A stretch of 64,000 bases of DNA. Source: Gracilaria vermiculophylla. Taxonomy: Eukaryota > Rhodophyta > Florideophyceae > Gracilariales > Gracilariaceae. The stretch is taken from positions 2,112,275 to 2,176,274 of the forward strand of contig JAHNZQ020003147.1 of assembly GCA_019155205.2 (NCBI GenBank). The letters are read 5' to 3'. The notes beneath the pieces are model-generated. The model worked only from the letters and a program-made list of their open reading frames with translations, did no database searches and had not been told where the DNA came from. The translations under genes were made by a program, and so were the position numbers. Position 1 is the first letter of the stretch; every line of letters begins with the position of its first letter. This document shows positions 12,865-23,599 of the stretch, piece by piece.

Positions 12865-13149
12865 CTATCATGCCGCACACGCGGGAAACCAGCCACAAAC
12901 GAATCACGTCTACTTCATATGGCTCCAACACTATCATAAGCCCTTGTCGGATAACAGCCGGACACCGGATGTTGCTCCACTACTGCCCCCACATGGGGAA
13001 CGACCCCCACTATGGCGGTTCGCGAGCGCGTCCCGCGTCCCGGAAACGTCACCCCTGGCCTCGTTGGCACTCAAACTGGAACTCAGAAGGAACCTTGCGA
13101 TAATCTCGGCTTCGCCGGCGCTGCCTAAGCTCAGGCCCGGCACCTACTA

Positions 13150-14998
13150 CGTGAGGGCCAACCGCTGATGCAGGCGCTCCCCCATCTAAGGGACACTGTG
13201 CAAAACGGCACCCACCTCCGCCGGGAAAATGCTACTGGTACCACCCGCGGAGTCGACATCCATCGCGTACAGCGCGTCGCCACCCGAGTTGGGATTGTTG
13301 TCCACCATTGGATCACCCTCCCAGATATGCATTGCAGCAGGCGTTCGAATCGACGAACCCAATGGGATGCCCCAGGGGAATCCGGTGCGGCGCTTCACGA
13401 AGTTATCCCGCCTCCGCGGCTGTCAATTCCCCACACTCCCAGGGGTCGAAGAACACATAGTCACCCGCGAGTGTGGTATTGCGTCCGAGACCGAGACCTG
13501 AACCAGCAGCCGCTTGGACGCGCTTGCTTTGCGAGATGGGGACCTCACTCCAATCGACTCCATCGATGAAGTCGAGGAGAGTCAACATCTCCTCCGCATT
13601 TGCCTCACCCCCAAGAGGAACACGCAGATCCAAACTTCGGATCATCGCCCGTACTCGGGTAGGGATATACCACAAGCCATACTGGTCGTATGCCTCAGCG
13701 ATGATGTATGCCTCGACGCGGGCCGCCCACTCCGTAATTACCACAGACCACAACCCCGCGTGGGGATCCGTCATAAGATACTACCCCATGTAGGTCAGCA
13801 CCGGGGGAAGTTCGATGTAGCATCCGCGACAGACCTCCAACGCTGCCCATCAATCGGGGAGGGGTACATACCTACTGCGTAGATGCAGAGCCGCGATGCG
13901 TTCGACTTCCACGTTCTGATATGGGACAAAGTACTCAAGCCGGGATCGCCAACGCCGTTCAAAACGGATAAAATGCTGCAGAAAGTTGTACCGATAGTGT
14001 CGTGATAGGTAGCGGAAATCTGCCCGAAGAATCGGTCGATCCCAACATAGGGCTTCCTGCCCAGCAATCGGGACACGGCGCCACGCGAACGTCTGCAATT
14101 CGGCTGAGCGCTTGCAGTAAGAAACTTTTCCGCGTGTGTGGTACAGCGCAATGTAAAGCCGGAATCCCGGAGGTATTGGCGTTTCAAATGGAGCACGATT
14201 CTGCCGCTGATGTGCGATAGTGACGAGTGGCGCATGTGCGGAGGCTACGCTTTCCTGGGGAAGCTTGCGTATGTGATGCACCGGAACGGCAATCCGGTGA
14301 CGCCAGTCTCACAAGGTATTCAGAATACCGGGTACGTCGCCGGGCAGGTTTTCCGATACGTCCACGTATGCGGCAGTAAGACCCTCATGGAGGACAGCGA
14401 CTGGGTGCAACCATGGCACCAAGCGCAAATGCATCGCGTGCCGAAGACTGTTGGGGTTCAGCCCTACTAGAAAGTCAAACATCGGCAACACATGGCCCCC
14501 AACCGCCGGATGTGCCGGAGGAGGAAGGTTTGCGGCGAGCCAGTCGCCCATTGCATGGGATACGGGACCCCGAACGGGGGAAGCGCGACACCTGGTGGTT
14601 GCATGGCACCCTGTTGCACCGCGTTTGAAGATGTTCCGGAGCCGGGTTGGGTCACGCTCGCGTTAGTCCCGCTACTGGCCTGGCCGCCACACCCAGCAGA
14701 GAGGATCGGCACGGACCGGAATCCGGAGAAGTATCCTGGCAGAGGTTTTTTTGGAGGCTGGTTCGAAGGCCATTCCGTTGTGGTGAAGTGGACTGCCGCA
14801 GTGGCCGGAGTGCGCAATGGCGTGAGATCCGCAGAAATGGTAGCAGACTCGAGAGGCGAGAAGTAATACGTCGGTGTTGTGAAGCTTGTTGGGTCGGCTA
14901 CTGCTGTGGTGCGATGTCTACCCCTCACGGAGATATGAGCCGGAGAAACCGGAGTACTTGCTCTTTTACGCTCCATCGCCGCTAGTGCTTTTCCCATC
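13150..14998 (-). pseudogene. Antisense accessory gene of element A
   Basis: Between the chromodomain and the 3' LTR the protein-like frames lie on the minus strand, opposite to gag-pol. Segments in order are 14998-14467 (Ser/Thr/Pro-rich), 14551-14309, about 14300-13850 and 13774-13403, then 13398-13186, joined by frameshifts. No known family is evident. Two short blocks recur in the equivalent antisense region of element B: V-P-V-H-x-x-R (from 14287) and a D/S-P-H...W...E segment (about 13774-13690). The conservation between two divergent elements argues for a once functional gene. Its promoter would lie in or near the 3' LTR. Confidence 0.5.
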
Positions 14999-15019
14999 TT
15001 GGGATTTGCGTCCCGTCCT

Positions 15020-15031
15020 GAGGGGGGGACG
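15020..15031 (+). promoter_or_regulatory. Polypurine tract of element A
   Basis: GAGGGGGGGACG sits directly before the 3' LTR, where plus-strand DNA synthesis is primed in LTR retrotransposons. Position and composition both fit. Confidence 0.75.
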
Positions 15032-15767
15032 TGTAGAGCAACGCCCAGTATCGGGGAATTTTGCGACTTTGGTTCATAACCCCGTTGGGGACAGGTACAG
15101 TAATATATGATAGTGATGGTGCCGCAAGGCGCGGATAGTTCACGTCGATCACGGGTTGGCTGTTTGAGGTACGGCCAAAAACGTGAGAATTTCACAAATT
15201 TTTAGAACTCAATTTTGGGATGCCTGACACTGTGCACTGCAGTATTTAGCACACCAGCCTCGCGGCCGGCGCGCACCGTAATGGTCCCCACCAAGGGTCT
15301 CGGTCCTAAGCTTTTACGCCTTCGGGCGCTCTCTACTTCTCATCGGAGAGATTGCGGGCTGCACACGGTAGCTTAGCTGCCTTGCGTGCTGAAGAACCCA
15401 ACCTTGGGAGTGTTTCTATCGTTGTCTTGTTGGCCTCGTACGACTTATATTTCACCGGATCTCTGGGCATCCCACACCTACCTTCCTCTTTCCTTTTTCG
15501 CCCCGTGGCATCGCCACACTCGAGCGACCCACCGCTTACGCAGGGCCCGCGCTCTCCTTACATTGGACTCGTACCTAACTGGAGGATTGCGCCTGGTTCA
15601 CCGGCTCTCCGCTATATGCCCTCTGCGTTAGTCATGACGGTGATGCCTCGGTTCACACCTGGCTGGTTGGGCCTCACCTGAGGGTGCTCTGTTTGCTGTG
15701 CCACCTCATTGGGAGAAAGGTTCCGAAAACCTTCGTGGTCTTCTTTCCTTAGAAGCACTGCACTGCA
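15032..15767 (+). repeat. 3' LTR of element A
   Basis: The 736-bp LTR starts TGTAGAGCAACGCC and ends GCACTGCACTGCA. It is collinear with the 5' LTR at 4629-5365. It is followed by ATTGC, one base different from the 5' target duplication, and then by the rest of the B-family LTR. Confidence 0.92.
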
Positions 15768-16293
15768 ATTGCGCATAACGTCCGTTAGTGTTTTTTGTTT
15801 ACTCCAAAGCCTCGAGTTTCTGAAGGTGGTATTCAGTAGTCGCTGTCGCGAGGCAGGGAAATTTTGAAAGGGGATCCGCAAACACCGAGCGGATGGGGAG
15901 GTTCACTGGGCTGAAAATGCTCCTACAGGCGATGATACGAGGCGACCTGGGAATCGGCGGCTTAGAAACCATTAGGATGTTCGACGAGAGTCTCCAACCT
16001 GAAAATTAGACGTAGACTGTGGGGTGCTTAGTTTTTAGTTCCCCAGAGTTGGACCTCGACCGCCAGAGTACGTATCAAGCTGCGAGGCTGCCTCGGCAGG
16101 TCTCACTACTGTAGTATTTAAGTGCAACAATTAACTAAAATAAACCAAAGTTCTACTGTCTCTCAATGGTTATGAAGCGCACGTGGGACAAATTATGCAT
16201 CACGTGTCTTATGTAGTAAAATACGGGCCCTCTTGAGGAACACTCCGTCCTAAAGGTACTCCGCAATATCACCTTAGAAATCACTGTACTACA
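15768..16293 (-). repeat. LTR of family B, remainder of the copy split by A
   Basis: This sequence continues the LTR fragment 4594-4628 and ends CACTGTACTACA. Together with that fragment it makes about 556 bp, the normal B-LTR length. Flanking 5-mers (GAAGT and AATGT) match poorly, so its own target duplication has decayed or it is part of a rearranged element. Confidence 0.8.
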
Positions 16294-16490
16294 AATGTTT
16301 TTCAACGGTCCATTTGTGTCGTCACGAGGAGTTATCAGTACCGGCTGAAATAGAAGTGCTCAAATTTGTTCTGGAATCAACTATGTCCCACAGCGTGATT
16401 AATTGCAACTATATTCGAGTAAATGTTTCGAGAGCCGTTGTATTTCTGGAGAATAGGTAATCAGAGATTGTGGCGACCATTCGCTAAGGA

Positions 16491-17044
16491 TGTAGTACAG
16501 TGGATCCTGAGGTGATATTGTGGAGTGGTTTTACGGCGCGATACTCTTAAGAAGGGCTCGTGTTTAATTAACTGAGCCACGTGGTGCACAAGTCAGCCCG
16601 CGCTCGCTACACTATTCTTGAAGGACGATAGAATTTATATTTATATTACTTATTTTTTGCAGATAATTACTACTGTAGTGAGACCAGCCGAGGCGGGCTC
16701 CCGGCTTGATTTTTAATCTGCCGGTCCAGCTCCAACGCTGGGGAACTAAACCAAGCACACTTCAGTCTACGTCTATTTTTCCGGTTGGAGACTCTCGGCG
16801 ATCATCCTAAAGGTTTCCAAGCCGCCGATCTTAAGGTCTCCTCGTAGCAGCGCCTGTAGGAGCATTTTCCGCCCAGTAAATCTCCTCCTCCGCTTGGTCT
16901 TTGCAAATCTTCTTTTTGAATTCCCCTGGCTCGCGACAGCGACTACTTGATACCACTTTTAGTAACTTGCGGCTTTGGAGTCAACAAAAAGTCCTAGCGG
17001 ATGTTGGGCACTACCAGCTCGAAAGGAGAACTGACGGTACCACA
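16491..17044 (+). repeat. LTR of family B (554 bp)
   Basis: It starts TGTAGTACAGTGG and ends CTGACGGTACCACA. Flanking 5-mers are AAGGA and CAGGA (one mismatch), which fits a solo LTR. A decayed plus-strand polymerase fragment begins just after it, so it could instead be the 5' LTR of relic C. No primer-binding site like those of A and B follows, which favours a solo LTR. Confidence 0.8.
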
Positions 17045-18525
17045 CAGGACTTCAGTTCTTTTGCAGCTGCATTTGTACAAAAATAGCGACTTTAGACTCT
17101 CTGGACGAGATTTTGCGCTTGAAACGAAGTACTTTACGGACCGACTTTTTTGTTGGATGTGGCCTTTATTTTCGGAAATCTCCTGGCTTACCTGGACGAC
17201 ATCACTGTCTTCTCCAGCATCCTGGACGAGCACTTGACCTCCTTGCGGGATGTGATGCGCGTCCTGCGCGATGCAAATATAATCCTCAAGTTGAAGAAGT
17301 GTAAGTTCTTCACCGACACCGTAAAATATACTGGTCATATTATACGTCCTGGACGGTTGTCAGGAGATGCCGCACGGACGAAGTGTTTAAAAGAAGCACA
17401 ACACTCGCGGACGCAAACGGAACTCCGGTCTTTTCTCTGTCTGTGAAACGTTTATCGTCGTTTCATACAGCAGTTCGCGGAGAATCCAGCACCGTTGAAT
17501 TAACTTCTGCGGAAAAGCCAGCCAGTGAAACTGGAAGTTTTCGACGACCGTCGAGCAAAGGCTTTCACCTCGCTGATTGAGGCCTTGACATCCCCGCCTA
17601 TACTGACCCTGCCGAAGGCAGGGTGGTCCTGCAACGTGGATACAAGCTCTAACAACATGTAGGTCGGTTGTGCTCTTTCTCAGAGCACTGAAGGAAGAAA
17701 ACGACTACCAATTGGATATTGATCGAGGAGCCTCAAAGTTCATGATAGTAACTTCTTGGTACCAGAGAAGGAATGCCTGGCAGGTGAAGGCACTACAGAC
17801 ACTTCAACCCAATCTAATGAAGATGCACTTTGTCGTGCATACCGATCACTCGGCTTTAAAATGGCAGCTCTCGATAGCAGAGCCATCCGGCCGCTTGATG
17901 TGATGGCGTCGCCACTTGGCAGAGTTTACGATGGACGTTCTTTATGAAATGGGGAACCTGAAAACCCAGGCAAATGCCCTCTCCTGCGTACGGCAAGTGG
18001 TCAAAGGCAGAACCAGTACATGATCTGGGGATACCATGCTTCCTTGCGGAAGACGGAGCTAAAAAGAGACCGGAGATGATTCGGACGGGTAGGACATCAT
18101 TGATGCCGTTCTGGTCACATTGGATACGAAACCCATACCGGGGGCAAATGTACCGGTCACACCGGAAGAGTTGATTCGAGAACAACTTACTGACCCGTCA
18201 TGCCGGCAGATTCGAAGCCGTATTAATTATGGAGCTCAGCTACCTTCTGTCGTGGACGTTAAGGAGATTTTCGTCCGAGCTGTATCCTTCCAACTACAAG
18301 TACTGGTGCTACACTCGCTTTAGGCACGATTATTCCACATATCGCATCACGCGAAGTTAATCGCCCATCTTGGGAGTCGGAAGATGTAATCCACCCTTAG
18401 AAGGGACTTTTACTGGCCCGCTATGGCGGTTGATGCATTAGCGACCGTGCCCAGTTTCACAGACCGGGCGGAGAACCGCGTCTGGTGGCAAAATTAGTCC
18501 ATAGAATTGGTTCTGTTATCAGCAA
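17045..18525 (+). pseudogene. Ty3/gypsy polymerase relic 'C'
   Basis: This is a heavily decayed pol fragment on the plus strand. The reverse-transcriptase motif YLDDITVF lies near 17,190, followed by KKCKFFTDTVKYTGHI (17294-17341). RNase H remnants follow to about 17,960. The integrase zinc finger (H-x-x-x-H region, then F-Y-W-P) is at about 18,330-18,420. It is cut off at 18526 by an LTR of element B. No gag, protease or integrase core is present. Confidence 0.7.
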
Positions 18526-19079
18526 TGTGGTACCGTCAGTTCTTCTTTTAAGGTTGTAGCGCACAACGTCCGTTAGGAGTTTTCGTTGAGTATAACGGCG
18601 CGAATTTGTAAAGGTGGTCTCGGGTAATCGCTGTCGTGAGCCGGGGGAATTTGGAAAGGGAGTCCGCAATCAGCAAGCTGAAGGGCAGGTTCACTGGGCG
18701 GAAAATGCTCCTACAGGCGCTACTACGAGAAGACCTGGAGATCGACGGCTTAGAAACCTTTAGGATGTTCGATGAGAATCTCTAACCGGAAAAAGTGATG
18801 TAGACTGAATGTTGCCTGGTTTATTTCCCCAAAGTTGGAGCTCGACAGGCAGATTAAGTATCAAGCCGGGAGCCCGCCTCGGTAGGTCTCACTACTAAAA
18901 TAATTACTTACTCAAATCAACCAGAATAGATGTAAACTCTATTGTCCCTCAAGGATAGTATAGCGCACGCGGGCCAACGTATGCACCACGTGGCCTAGTT
19001 AGTGAACTACGAGCGCTCTTTTGGAATATGAAGCCGTAGAGCCACTCCACCATATCATTTTAGGATCCGCTCTACTGCA
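18526..19079 (-). repeat. 3' LTR of element B (554 bp)
   Basis: Read on the plus strand it starts TGTGGTACCGTCAG and ends CTCTACTGCA. It is collinear with 28322-28876 and with the other B LTRs. A purine tract on the minus strand abuts it at 19080, which marks it as the 3' LTR. Confidence 0.88.
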
Positions 19080-19092
19080 TACCCCCTTTCCT
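19080..19092 (-). promoter_or_regulatory. Polypurine tract of element B
   Basis: On the minus strand AGGAAAGGGGGTA directly precedes the 3' LTR, the expected position for plus-strand priming. Confidence 0.7.
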
Positions 19093-19245
19093 GAGTTGCA
19101 CCACGTCCTCGAGGTGCATCGTCTCATAGCTCGGTCCACAAGTGGCTTCTATCGGTGTTAATGCTAGTGCAGCCTCCGGCGATGTGACACATCCTCTCCT
19201 TCAGGCGCTCCTCTATATTTATCTATTCCATCGCGGCGTTCCAAC

Positions 19246-21765
19246 GTGGGCTCGTGTTTTATCCAATGTCACGTTTGTAATCCCTGGCTCTTCTTGACCC
19301 CGACTCGTCTTCTATTTCTTGGCGTAACCGGTTGGGGCGACCGCGCCAATCGGCGGTGTGATATCCCGTATAACTCGAGTGTTCCATGTGCGGCGAAGGC
19401 CTTTGACCTCCGCGGCTGGAGCGTGGGTCAGCCTAGACTGTTCGCTGACTTTCTCAAGGCACTCAACGCTCCGATTCCTTCGAGGATTCTCTCTTGGGCA
19501 GCACCCGATTCATTGCATCCGCCCGTTCAGCCTCCGTGAAGGTATCTCATCTCGTAATCTTCTCTTCTGCGCCGCTGTCGGTCTCCGCTGGATATGAACT
19601 GACTGCCAGCCATGGAGCTCTATTCGTCGACTGCCTCCGGTCGTCCGCCCTCTCCGCGAATTTCACGATGGCTTGTCGACGCGTCTCCCTCCCCATTTGG
19701 GCATATAACCGCGGGCCGCTTCCCAAAAAGTCGTCAGATCACTCTCCTCAGGTTATACGACACGTTCGGTCGCCATTCATCCAGCTACCTACACCTTCGG
19801 CATGACTTCTCAAGTCCAGACGCATAGGTCTCCGTCCGATCCTGAGGTTTATCACACTTTTACCGGTGCATCATTTCACCCAGGGGAGCACTTCGATCAT
19901 CTTGCCACGCGGGTCTTCGTTCCGGTCCACGACAGGCGCGTCAGTCCATTGAAACCGGTGGAGGAATACGTCCACCATTTTGGACTGCACTTCTAGGCAA
20001 TGCGGTTCCGAGCCAGACCGGAGGTTGCGTGGAATGATCAGAAGCAGAACCGGGTGGACGTCTATCGTGCTCACTGGCTTCACACTCTGGTGCACGGTTA
20101 CAACACTCCAACCCCGGTGGGACACTGCAATACTTATTGTCTGAGGAGCGCCGAGGAACGCGAGGTCCAGGCGCCACTCCAGGTACTCCTGCGCAGGGAG
20201 AGCTCGCAACATAGAGTGAGGCGACCCGGAAGCAATGCAGATGGACGTTCGGCCCTTGCGGTGTTGCCCTTCGATCCCCCATACGATTACCTCTACTGGC
20301 CCAACCGAAATCGATGGGGCACGCCTCTTGCGGATGAGACCCCAGTACGTACTGCCTTCGGGTAAATCGATGGTTGGCATGACACGGAATTCCACGACAT
20401 GCCTTCCGGGCAACGTCCGAAGTACCACCTCCAGGTGAATGACTCTTGGAGAGACCACTGGATATCCACGCACATCTCGAGGCGACACCCATTACCTTCG
20501 CGTACCACACCTTCGAGGTTCTAAGTCCCCATGACTCCTTAGGGCTTTTTGTCATGTTGATCGACTAGGTGGAGTTTGCGGTCGGCACCCTGATGGCGTA
20601 TCTTTAAGCAACGGACGAAGGCGTCACCTCCTATACTCAGTGCCACTACGGTCACTTTTACTGGGATTATTCATATCCGCCAACCACTGGACGTTTGCTC
20701 CCCTTGTCGGCGTCGATTACACGGGTCCTGCGCTCCTTCGGCATTCAAAACCTGATCAAGAGCACCGCGTGTAGCGAATCGGAGGGGGGGACGCTGCTGG
20801 GTTACAACCTGCAGGTGGCGTGGAACGATACGCTGGGCTTCCATTGGAACGAAAACAGCAAAGATAAGTTCCATTCGATCGAGAGGATTCCCCATGGAGA
20901 CGATAACGGGCGAGCCTACCCGGCCTTTCCCCGTCTGGCTCCTTCTCGGGTTCCTCAGGTGCCAAGGCTCCAAGTACCCAACTATAACTCCTTGATGGAG
21001 AGCCCGGCGCATCATACGCCCCTGTGGTTAGCGATTCCGTCCCAGGATATTGGTGCGCCTCCTAAGGTGATAATGCCGCAGCCCGCCACGATGCCGATTG
21101 CTCCCACAATGGTGGCCGCCTTGTCTCCTATGAAAGTGTACGAGATTGCTCCTGTATTGGTACCTTCGGCCCCGGTGGTGCAACACCGATTGCGGGGCGT
21201 CCCTGCGCCTGTTCTTTAGCCTCGCCCGCGGAGCGTTCCAGCTCTCGCACCGCCGTCCCCTCTAGTGTCATCGACTGCGCTCTTGGCTCTGCCGACCTCC
21301 ACGGTGAAGCCTGCAGAGTCCCGTCTGGAAGCCCCTGTCCCGGCTGATCCGCCGTCCGTGGCTGCTCCCATTTCCGTTGTTGTGCCGTCAACGGAGGTAG
21401 CCGCTTCGGGTGCACCATCGGGCGGATTATCCTCTGGGGCTCTAGGTGCTGCCTACCAGGGGTTTCTGCAGGCGTGCATAGTGACGGGCCGTCCTGCTCC
21501 GGCTTCTCCAGTAGAGGCTCTGCGCGAGGCGCATGCCTGGGTCTTAGAACTCTACAAGGGCCGGGTGGACCGAGCCTCGATGGCGGCCATCAAGGAAAGC
21601 CTGTCGGAGATCTTCGAGAGACAAGTGCTCATGGCAAAATCTCGCCTCGAGGCGGAGTATGCGACACGATTCGGGGACCTGTGGGTGATGGAACCATGGC
21701 GATGGGAAAGAGATTTCGGTAGCGGCGGAATAAAAGATCCTTCAGTTGGAGCAGAAGCTACATGA
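19246..21765 (+). pseudogene. Antisense accessory gene of element B
   Basis: Plus-strand coding-like frames lie opposite to gag-pol, between chromodomain and 3' LTR, as in element A. Segments are 19246-19539, 19494-19805, 19802-20530 (with stops at about 19996 and 20363), 20530-21219 and 21265-21765 (Ala/Pro-rich, then helical and charged). No family is recognised. R-V-F-V-P-V-H-D-R-R (from 19913) parallels R-I-A-V-P-V-H-H-I-R in element A, and a block near 20,515-20,600 (S-P-H-D-S-L-G-L...W-V-E) parallels D-P-H-A-G-L-W...W-A-A-R-V-E there. A 205-codon open frame on the opposite strand (19871-20488) is taken as a shadow. That choice is a judgement. Confidence 0.5.
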
Positions 21766-21949
21766 ATGGTAGTTGCAATACAAATGTGCCGTGCCCGCGT
21801 GCTCAGCGACGCGAAGTGCTGCCGCAGGTGCGGGCGAAAAGTGAGCAACGGCATCTTGGAGGCTAACAAGAGAACTCCAGGTTGGGGATAGATTGCAAAG
21901 ACGAAAATCAACTCCGGTTGGGGGCCCCTCCCCCTTTCCTAAACAGAAG

Positions 21950-22429
21950 CGCCTATGTGAAGAGGCTTTTCCTCACCAGATTGGCGAGATATTTTCTAAG
22001 GAAATTTTCCGGGATATGTTCTGGAGGTTATTTCGTGTAGGCCTTTGATGTGTATCCGATCCAGCAGACGCGGTACAGTATTCCTGCAGGGGTTTGTCGG
22101 TGGGAGACGGTATGATCCACCGCGTAGAGGATATCACCTTCGGGGGTCATGATGCCGTCTGGAGCCTCCAGCAATGGTTCGCCGAGAGGAGTGATGAGAT
22201 TTCTAGTATTCAGCGGTATCGTGATTCTTGAGGTCGCTGGATTACAAAGTTCTGCGCGTGATCCCGGAGGCGGGGTTGCGAGAATTTTTGATGCGATGGG
22301 CTTCGGGACTTTCGTTTCCCTTTCACGGGAGACGACGTCTTTAGGCCCAATTAACTCAATGCCTTCTGTGTCCCTATAGGCGGCCAGGACTTTGTAAGGC
22401 GCGGAGGAGGTCGGCGCTAGCTTGCGCAT
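21950..22429 (-). pseudogene. Integrase tail and chromodomain of element B
   Basis: The minus strand encodes the end of the integrase (GPY/F-like region with LAPTSSAPYKV near 22,420), a Pro/Ser linker, and a chromodomain. The latter has GDILYAVDHTVSH, then ILYRVCWIGYTSKAYTK, a TAA at about 22,030, and a closing helix to about 21,965. This places B among the chromoviruses beside A. Confidence 0.72.
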
Positions 22430-23572
22430 GGCGTCCGGCGGCTACCCGGTTTTTTTCCTGGTTTGTCGAGGAAAACCTCGTCACCTTCCTTCAGGTGATG
22501 GCCTCCCTTCACCTTCCGGTTGAAGTCCTATTTATATCTTCTCTGCAAGGCTTTAAGTCTCTCCTTTGCGAGGGAGAGTGCGCTCTCATACCGCCCTAGG
22601 ATGGAGCGATGGGCTTGCGTGGCTTTTGGTGCCTGCGGCCCATCCACCGGGTGCGCCGTGGCGCGTACCGCAAGGACGGAACTCGGCGGATTGCGCGAGA
22701 GCATCAGATTGAAAGGAGCGGTCCCTGTGGAGCGGTGAATCTGCAGTTTGTATGTATACGTGAGCGGGCCCACATATCCGTCCTCATCCTTCTGGTGATC
22801 CGCGACATAGTGCTTCAGCCTTGAGGCGATTGTCTTGTTAAACCTTACCGATTGGTCGTTAGTCTGGGGGTGATTAGCAGTCGTATACAACTGTTTCATC
22901 CCCAGCATTCGGGAAACGGCACTGAAGAGCTTTTCCACTAACTAGGGCCCATTGTCCTTAAGGAGATACAAAGGTATCCCGTATGGGTGGAATCAGTGCT
23001 CCAGAAAGACGATGGCAATTTCTGCTACAGTGGTTCTCCGAAGGGCAATGGCGCGCCTGATCTTCGAGAACCGATCATTGTTCACGAGGATACATCGGCA
23101 CCCTCGTTCCGTCATGGTGCGAGGGCCCAAAATTTCCATGCCCACGAACTCCAAAGGTCTTGAAGATGGTAACAGAGTAAGTGGCGTTCGATTTCCACGG
23201 ATATTCCTCCTCGCAGTGCAGCAAGAATAACAATCCACCACAGTTTGCAAGGCGTCATTAGCAATGTTCGGCCAAAGGAACTCCCTTCTTATAGTGGAAT
23301 AAATACGCTATCCACCGGGGTGCCCAGCGAGGCGAGGATAGTGCGAGAGATACAGCACCCTCACCTTTCGTGTTGTCGGGACTACCTTTTGGAGAGCTCC
23401 ATACAGGAGAGTGCGGCCTACAAGTACGAGGTCCCGGTCGAACATCGAATGAAGATGTTGGACTCCCCACAATGGCGAGGCACTCTTTGTAGAACACATC
23501 CGTACTCTGCTCCTTCAGAAACTCCGCTAAAGTGATGGGGAGAACTTCTTTATCCTCCTCAACGAGATCCAT
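22430..23572 (-). pseudogene. Integrase of element B
   Basis: The integrase runs down the minus strand from about 23,570. The zinc-finger region has C-Y-S-C near 23,230. In the core, the first catalytic Asp position reads Glu (VGMEILGPR, about 23,140). The second Asp is kept (LLKDNGP, about 22,955). The HPQTN block near 22,870 is followed by D-Q-S-V-R-F-N-K, so the catalytic Glu is lost. Two of three catalytic residues are therefore altered, beyond the frame breaks. Confidence 0.75.
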
Positions 23573-23599
23573 CCCCTCAGCGAGCCAGCCGTATTTTCC

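Larger units (their letters stand above)
4629..15767 (+). mobile_element. Ty3/gypsy chromovirus 'A', complete but decayed
   Basis: An 11.1-kb LTR retrotransposon with the order LTR, primer-binding site, gag, protease, reverse transcriptase, RNase H, integrase, chromodomain, antisense gene, polypurine tract, LTR. Near-identical target duplications flank it: ATAGC at 4624-4628 and ATTGC at 15768-15772. Both flanks belong to one B-family LTR, so A inserted into that LTR and is the younger of the two. In the first ~107 bp I counted 8 differences between the two A LTRs, mostly transitions, so it is not recent. Every coding region holds stops or frameshifts. Confidence 0.9.

Noticed and set aside
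19871..20488. A 205-codon minus-strand open frame in element B
   Set aside because: Longer than the plus-strand pieces, but the plus strand shows blocks shared with the antisense region of element A. I kept the plus strand, with limited certainty.
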